From: Deltaproteobacteria bacterium
GTDB lineage: Bacteria > Desulfobacterota > GWC2-55-46 > JAUVFY01
DNA length: 10,460 bases
Assembly: GCA_030594025.1 (NCBI GenBank)
Contig: JAUVFY010000035.1
Location: 1 to 10,460 of the forward strand
Direction of reading: 5' to 3'
In this document: positions 6,698 through 10,460 of the stretch, piece after piece
Layout of the letters: the number at the start of each line of letters is the position of its first letter
Position numbering within the stretch: the stretch's first letter is position 1
Translations under genes and position numbers: made by a program
The notes under the pieces: generated by a model
Seen by the model: the letters and a program-made list of their open reading frames with translations, nothing else
The model's database searches: none
What the model was told of the DNA's origin: nothing

Positions 6698-7906
6698 TTA
6701 CTTGTCGCACTCTCCCATCACCGGGTCCAGGCTCGACACCACGGCCACGACGTCGGCGAAATATCCGCCCCGTGACATGTGGTCTATGCTCTGGAGGTTC
6801 ATGAACGTGGGCACCCTTATCTTCAGCCTGTAGGGTTTTTCCGTACCGTCGCTCACTATGTATACACCGAGCTCGCCCTTGGGAGACTCGATAGCGGAAT
6901 AGACCTCCCCCTCGGGGACCTTGAAGCTGTCTGAGACGTATTTAAAATGGTGTATGAGGGCCTCCATGTTGTTGTATATGGTCTGCTTGGGCGGGGGCAC
7001 GATCTCTGGCATATCGACTACGAAGGGGCCCTCGGGCATGTCCCTAAGGCACTGCTCTATTATGCGTACCGACTGCCTCATCTCCCCTAACCTCACGACG
7101 TAGCGGTCGAAACAGTCGCCAACCGTGCCGAGGGGGACTTCGAAATCCAGCCTGTCATAGACGAGGTAAGGCTCGTCCTTGCGTATGTCGTACCTGACGC
7201 CGCTACCCCTTAAGTTCGGTCCGCCGAGACCCAAGTTTATGGCATCATCCGCACTTATTATGCCGATGCCCCTGTTCCTTTTGAGCCATATCCTGTTACC
7301 CGTAAGGAGCCTCTCGTACTCGTCGACCCTGCCCGGGAATACCCTGCAAAACTCCCGGCATCTTTCCTTGAACTCCTCGGTTGCGTCGTACCTGACGCCC
7401 CCCACCCTCAGGTAGCTGTAAGTCATCCTCGCGCCGCAGAGCATCTCAAAAAGGTCGAGTATCATCTCCCTTTCCCTGAAGGCGTAGAGAAGCACCGTCA
7501 TGGCCCCCACGTCAGCGCTCCATGCCCCTACACCGAGGAGGTGTCCTGATAGCCTCGAAAGCTCAGCGGCGATGACCCTTATGTACTTCGCCCTCTCGGG
7601 TATCTCTATAGCGAGGAGCTTTTCGACCGCCTGCACGTAGGCCAGGTTGTTGCTCATGCCCGAGAGGTAATCGAGCCTGTCCGTGTAGGGTACGAACTGG
7701 GGATAGAAGAGGTTCTCGGCTATCTTCTCGGTGCCGCGGTGGAGGTAACCGATATCCGGCTCGACCTTCATGACCCTCTCGCCCTGGAGATCGAGGATCA
7801 GGTGTAGAACACCGTGGCATGAGGGGTGCTGCGGGCCCATGTTTAGGGTTATCCCTCTGGTGCTTATGATCTCTTCACGCCCTTTTTTTTCAATCTTATC
7901 GCTCAT
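6698..7906 (-). CDS. nuoD: NADH-quinone oxidoreductase subunit D (NuoD)
   Basis: 49-kDa homologue, related to the large subunit of NiFe hydrogenases; it forms the quinone-reduction site with NuoB. 402 residues, the usual size for an unfused NuoD. Signature NMGPQHPSCHGVLHL (22-36) contains His31, and Tyr80 lies in YTDRLDYLSGMSNN; by spacing these match the quinone-headgroup His38/Tyr87 pair of Thermus Nqo4. YLHRGTEKIAE (54-64) and GGPNLRGSGVRYDIRK (228-243) are also typical. Oddities: the residue before His31 is Cys30 where Thr is usual (PSTHG), and the C-terminus reads DPVMGECDK, with Cys where Val is usual. The ATG at 7906 is 12 bp after the nuoC stop, with a weak AGG. Confidence 0.97.
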   Translation of the reverse strand: MSDKIEKKGREEIISTRGITLNMGPQHPSCHGVLHLILDLQGERVMKVEPDIGYLHRGTEKIAENLFYPQFVPYTDRLDYLSGMSNNLAYVQAVEKLLAIEIPERAKYIRVIAAELSRLSGHLLGVGAWSADVGAMTVLLYAFREREMILDLFEMLCGARMTYSYLRVGGVRYDATEEFKERCREFCRVFPGRVDEYERLLTGNRIWLKRNRGIGIISADDAINLGLGGPNLRGSGVRYDIRKDEPYLVYDRLDFEVPLGTVGDCFDRYVVRLGEMRQSVRIIEQCLRDMPEGPFVVDMPEIVPPPKQTIYNNMEALIHHFKYVSDSFKVPEGEVYSAIESPKGELGVYIVSDGTEKPYRLKIRVPTFMNLQSIDHMSRGGYFADVVAVVSSLDPVMGECDK

Positions 7907-7918
7907 ATGCGCCTGGAC

Positions 7919-8422
7919 TTATTCCTTTTCCTCCCCGTAGGGGTTGTAACGGTCCTTGTAACCCTTCAAGGGATAGTCCTTCCTCAAAGGAAAACCCTCC
8001 CAGTCATGGGGCATGTAGATGCGTTTAAGGTCCGGGTGCCCTTCAAAGACGATGCCGAACATGTCGTAAACCTCCCTCTCGGAGAAGTTGGCGGACTTCC
8101 AGTGCCCGGTAACCGACGGAACCGTCTCGCCGTCTTCCAACCGTATCTTAAGCCTGAGCCTTAGTTTGTTGGTGGTTGAGTAGATCTGGTATAGGACTTC
8201 GAACCTGGGGGCCCTTGGATGGTAATCCACCCCCATCACGTCGGAGAGGTAGTCCATCTTGAGGTCCTTCTCGCTCCTTAAGAAAGAGCATATGTCGAGA
8301 AGGGACTCCTTTTTTATCAGGTGGGTAACCTCGCCCCTGAAGACCGTCGTCTCAAGGATGGATGGGGCGAACCTTTCTTGAAATCTTTTTACGAGTATCG
8401 AGTCCTTGTCTTGAAGCGCCAT
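7919..8422 (-). CDS. nuoC: NADH-quinone oxidoreductase subunit C (NuoC)
   Basis: 30-kDa homologue, a structural peripheral-arm subunit packed against NuoD with no cofactor of its own. 167 residues. The diagnostic block is EREVYDMFGIVFEGHPDLKR (115-134) continuing IYMPHDWEGFPLRKDYPL (135-152). Upstream, LSDVMGVDYHPRAPRFEVLYQI (59-80) matches the alpha/beta part of the family. Not fused to NuoD, unlike the E. coli NuoCD fusion. The ATG at 8422 lies 19 bp after nuoB and lacks an obvious Shine-Dalgarno; the upstream sequence is GTTAAAAACAGCTT. The stop is 12 bp before nuoD. Confidence 0.96.
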   Translation of the reverse strand: MALQDKDSILVKRFQERFAPSILETTVFRGEVTHLIKKESLLDICSFLRSEKDLKMDYLSDVMGVDYHPRAPRFEVLYQIYSTTNKLRLRLKIRLEDGETVPSVTGHWKSANFSEREVYDMFGIVFEGHPDLKRIYMPHDWEGFPLRKDYPLKGYKDRYNPYGEEKE

Positions 8423-8441
8423 AAGCTGTTTTTAACGAGAC

Positions 8442-9005
8442 TTATTCGGAAAGCCCCCTCTTCTTAAGCAGAAGGGGCTGTTCCCTTTTTATCTTCTCCT
8501 GGAGCTGAAGAAAACCGAAAAGAAGGGCCTCTGGACGCGGGGGACATCCGGGCACGTAGACGTCAACGGGGACGACCAGGTCCGCACCCTGGACCACGGC
8601 ATATGTATTGTAAGGGCCGCCAGCGGACGCACAGCCCCCCTGGGCTATGACCCACCTGGGCTCGGGCATCTGGTCGAATAGTATCTTAACCGTAGGGGCT
8701 ATCTTCTTCGTCATCGTCCCGGCAACGATCATCACGTCGGCCTGCCTGGGAGAGACCCTGAAAATCGAGCCCATCCTGTCCAGGTCGTAACGCGAACAGG
8801 CCGCGCATATCATCTCTATGGCGCAGCAGGCCAGGCAGAAGCTCATGGGCCAGAGGCTCGAGGCCCTGCCCCAGTTGACGACGTGCCGGGTTACCGGGTT
8901 TTCCCTCACGAGGTCCATTATCGGGTTGTCCCTCATGACCTCGAATATGCTCTCGAGTGTCGTAAACTGTGCAACACCCTCGTGGGTCTTCTTCTCGGCA
9001 ACCAT
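8442..9005 (-). CDS. nuoB: NADH-quinone oxidoreductase subunit B (NuoB), N2 cluster subunit
   Basis: PSST homologue that binds terminal cluster N2, the electron donor to quinone. 187 residues. N2 ligands are the adjacent Cys60-Cys61 (LACCAIEM), Cys125 (QGGCASAGGPYNTY) and Cys154 (VPGCPPRPEA). FRVSPRQADVMIVAGT (82-97) is the conserved core. Oddities: Cys57 replaces the glycine usual in FGLACC, and Cys67 and Cys70 follow the CC pair, so five cysteines lie within 14 residues of N2. The ATG at 9005 is preceded by AAGGGG about eight bases upstream. It lies 41 bp after nuoA and 19 bp before nuoC. Confidence 0.97.
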   Translation of the reverse strand: MVAEKKTHEGVAQFTTLESIFEVMRDNPIMDLVRENPVTRHVVNWGRASSLWPMSFCLACCAIEMICAACSRYDLDRMGSIFRVSPRQADVMIVAGTMTKKIAPTVKILFDQMPEPRWVIAQGGCASAGGPYNTYAVVQGADLVVPVDVYVPGCPPRPEALLFGFLQLQEKIKREQPLLLKKRGLSE

Positions 9006-9046
9006 GAAAAATACCCCTTATATTCGTGCGAATACCCTTTTTCCCT

Positions 9047-9409
9047 CTAAACCCATTCGAGAGCACCCTTGGCCCAGGCATAAACGAGCCCCACCGCAAG
9101 AACAACGATGAATATGAACATTTCCACGAATACGAGGATGGAGATTGTCTTGTCGGTGAGTATAACTGCCCAGGGGAAGAGGAAAAGGGTTTCCACGTCA
9201 AAGACGATAAAAAGGATGGCTATTACGAAGTAATGGACCCTGAAAAGTCCCTCGCTCGCCTCGCCCACGGGCTCCATGCCGCACTCCCATGGAGTGAGCT
9301 TTCTCCCGTAAGGGTTCCTGGGCCTCATTAAAGAACCCATGAAAAGAACGGCCGCGCCCAGGCCGATGACGAAGCCCACCATTATGATAACGGCCAGATA
9401 AGTGAGCAT
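9047..9409 (-). CDS. nuoA: NADH-quinone oxidoreductase subunit A (NuoA)
   Basis: ND3 homologue, a small three-helix membrane subunit next to the quinone chamber. 120 residues with hydrophobic segments at about 3-26, 59-84 and 89-110. The loop after helix 1 has the family Cys motif as WECGMEP (41-47; Tyr is more usual than Trp), containing Cys43. Helix 2 carries ILFIVFDVETLFLFPWA (65-81) with the conserved Asp71 and Glu73. First gene of the operon. The ATG at 9409 has AAGGGA five bases upstream and sits about 64 bases after the predicted transcription start. Confidence 0.96.
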   Translation of the reverse strand: MLTYLAVIIMVGFVIGLGAAVLFMGSLMRPRNPYGRKLTPWECGMEPVGEASEGLFRVHYFVIAILFIVFDVETLFLFPWAVILTDKTISILVFVEMFIFIVVLAVGLVYAWAKGALEWV

Positions 9410-9414
9410 AAAGA

Positions 9415-9420
9415 TCCCTT
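9415..9420 (-). promoter_or_regulatory. Probable ribosome binding site of nuoA
   Basis: The minus strand reads AAGGGA five bases before the nuoA ATG. It is moderate in strength, and a better choice than the AAAGG further upstream, which lies within a palindrome. Confidence 0.5.
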
Positions 9421-9436
9421 TTTAAAGACCTTTAAA
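9421..9436. promoter_or_regulatory. Small perfect palindrome in the nuoA leader
   Basis: TTTAAAG-AC-CTTTAAA: 7-base arms with a 2-base centre, between the leader hairpin and the nuoA ribosome site. It is A/T-rich, so a stable RNA stem is unlikely; a dimeric regulator site is possible but unproven. Confidence 0.35.
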
Positions 9437-9437
9437 A

Positions 9438-9465
9438 TCCGGTGAAAAGACCCCTTTTCACCGGA
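9438..9465 (-). promoter_or_regulatory. Perfect hairpin in nuo leader (attenuator- or operator-like)
   Basis: Arms CCGGTGAAAAG and CTTTTCACCGG (9439-9464) are exact reverse complements with a 4-base loop; an outer A-T pair extends the stem to 12 bp. It lies about 9 bases after the predicted start of transcription and 28 bases before nuoA. On the minus strand only ATTTTAAAGG follows, a poor U-tract. It could be a weak terminator for the upstream amidohydrolase, a partial attenuator, a 5' stabilising stem or a protein operator. Confidence 0.6.
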
Positions 9466-9479
9466 AGATTGAACTATGA

Positions 9480-9508
9480 AAAATAAAACAGCCGGAGGGT
9501 TTTGTCAA
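9480..9508 (-). promoter_or_regulatory. Predicted sigma70-type promoter of the nuo operon
   Basis: The minus strand has a consensus -35 box TTGACA (9503-9508), a 17-base spacer, and a -10 box TATTTT (9480-9485, four of six matches). The predicted start is near 9473. It lies between the amidohydrolase stop (9543) and nuoA and points toward nuoA. It is the best promoter match noticed in the window. Confidence 0.65.
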
Positions 9509-9542
9509 GGATAAAATTCCACCCTTTTACGGGTACGGCCAT

Positions 9543-10460
9543 TCATGCCCCGCCCGTAAGAATACCCGGTAAGGCGGCTCTGAACTCTATGCCGAGTGCC
9601 CGGAAGATGAGAGATTGCCTGTCGAAGTAATTTTTCTCTCTTTTAATCCTGAAAAGCTCGCGCGGGGGCAGGGAAAATATGAACGGGAAGGTAAACGAAG
9701 GGATCGGGTAGTCGGTCCCGAATATAAACCTTTCTAAAATCTCGGGGTATTTCCGTATTTTAACGAGATACAGGGCCCTCGTGGGAACGGTTAAAGCGGC
9801 GGTATCCAGAAACACATTTGGATAGGCCCTTACAAGGCCCCTTATGGTGGCGAGGTATTTTTCAAAGATAAAAAGCCCCGTGCTGCCCCCGTGGGCGATA
9901 ACGACCTTTACGCCCTCGTTAAGGGCGGTCCTCAAGCGCCCGGGGTCACCGAGGGCCTGCCGTTCGACGGTGAGTGCGAACTCAAAGCCCGCGTGTGACA
10001 GGAGCACCATCCCGAGTTCCGCGAGCTTCCTGTAAAAGGGGATAAACCTCTTATCCGATGGGTCAAAGCCCTGTGTGTTGGGAAGGATTTTAACGAGAAA
10101 AGAACCCCTGCTTTTACACCTTTCGAGCTCCTCCACCGCGTCTTTTCTTTCTGGGTTCACCGAAGCCCCGGGGATAAGCTCCCCGCTGCCATCGAGGGCC
10201 TTGAAAACGTAATCATTCGTGACCATGAAACGGGTGTTTTCGAGGTCCAGCTCCCCGGTGGCAGTATAGACCCCGTCAAGGCCGAATACAACGCCCTTGT
10301 CTACGAATCTTGAGCGTTTTATCTCTTCTGAGAGTCTTTTTATGTAGGTTTCGTTCGGGCGGGGGTCGGCGGATGTAATTCCGAGCGTTTCTCTTATATA
10401 CCAGAGAAACAGGTTCTTAAGCGGGGTGGGGGACACTATGCTACCGCTTTCAGGCTCCGC
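9543..10460 (-). CDS. Amidohydrolase-2 family protein, partial at 5' end
   Basis: Metal-dependent hydrolase/decarboxylase-type TIM barrel (Amidohydrolase_2, the family of ACMSD and related enzymes). A GTG at 10436 gives 297 residues, but the frame stays open to the window edge (reading AEPESGSI before it) and the metal-binding HxH expected near the N-terminus is absent, so the true start is beyond 10460. Numbering from the GTG, visible motifs are LVKILPNTQGFDPSDKRF (114-131), LLSHAG with His148, VIAHGG with His182, and the C-terminal FGTDYP with Asp242. These are the usual metal and catalytic positions. No signal peptide is visible. It lies upstream of nuo on the same strand but behind a separate nuo promoter, so a shared function is not implied. 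Substrate unknown. Confidence 0.85.
   Translation of the reverse strand, partial: AEPESGSIVSPTPLKNLFLWYIRETLGITSADPRPNETYIKRLSEEIKRSRFVDKGVVFGLDGVYTATGELDLENTRFMVTNDYVFKALDGSGELIPGASVNPERKDAVEELERCKSRGSFLVKILPNTQGFDPSDKRFIPFYRKLAELGMVLLSHAGFEFALTVERQALGDPGRLRTALNEGVKVVIAHGGSTGLFIFEKYLATIRGLVRAYPNVFLDTAALTVPTRALYLVKIRKYPEILERFIFGTDYPIPSFTFPFIFSLPPRELFRIKREKNYFDRQSLIFRALGIEFRAALPGILTGGA

Noticed and set aside
8686..9201. Minus-strand open frame of 171 codons overlapping nuoA and nuoB
   Set aside because: It is an alternative frame over two well-supported genes and the translation has no family motif.
9521..9534. Weak inverted repeat ACCC-6-GGGT after the amidohydrolase stop
   Set aside because: A 4-bp stem with poor T-tract is too weak to call a terminator.

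Overview
The window carries most of an operon for proton-pumping NADH:quinone oxidoreductase (respiratory complex I, Nuo), read right to left on the minus strand. The order is nuoA-B-C-D-E-F-G, then a small cyclic-nucleotide-binding protein, then nuoH and the start of nuoI, which runs off the left edge. The presence of NuoE, NuoF and NuoG, with their FMN/NADH motifs and Fe-S ligands, marks a full NADH-accepting 14-subunit type of enzyme. NuoC and NuoD are separate genes. The remaining membrane subunits (NuoJ-N) are expected just beyond position 1.

Region by region: 9543-10460 holds the 3' part of a metal-dependent amidohydrolase, whose N-terminus lies beyond the right edge. 9410-9542 is the operon control region, with a good sigma70-type promoter (TTGACA, 17 bp, TATTTT) followed by a leader that carries a perfect 11-bp hairpin and a second small palindrome before nuoA. 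6171-9409 holds nuoA to nuoE, tightly packed. 5987-6170 is a long spacer for such an operon; it contains a diverged copy of the 3' end of nuoE and its flank. 2169-5986 holds nuoF and nuoG. 1640-2113 is the stand-alone cyclic-nucleotide-binding gene with its own strong ribosome binding site. 1-1582 holds nuoH and partial nuoI, overlapping by ATGA.

The peripheral arm (NuoE, F, G, C, D, B, I) takes electrons from NADH through FMN and a chain of Fe-S clusters to quinone at the NuoB/NuoD/NuoH junction. NuoA and NuoH anchor it in the membrane. The cNMP-binding protein is the one gene that is not a complex I subunit; it keeps the key ligand-binding residues but has no DNA-binding or enzymatic domain, so it may sense a nucleotide signal for this operon or enzyme (inference).

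The organism is a bacterium of moderate GC content whose genes favour ATA (Ile) and AGG (Arg) and whose spacers are A/T-rich. This recalls Desulfobacterota/Nitrospirota-type lineages, but the assignment is a low-confidence guess. I see no RNA genes, CRISPR array or transposase. The main points worth a second look are the cNMP-binding gene, the structured leader, the nuoE-nuoF repeat, the loss of a conserved glutamate in NuoH, and several unusual cysteines near cofactor sites.
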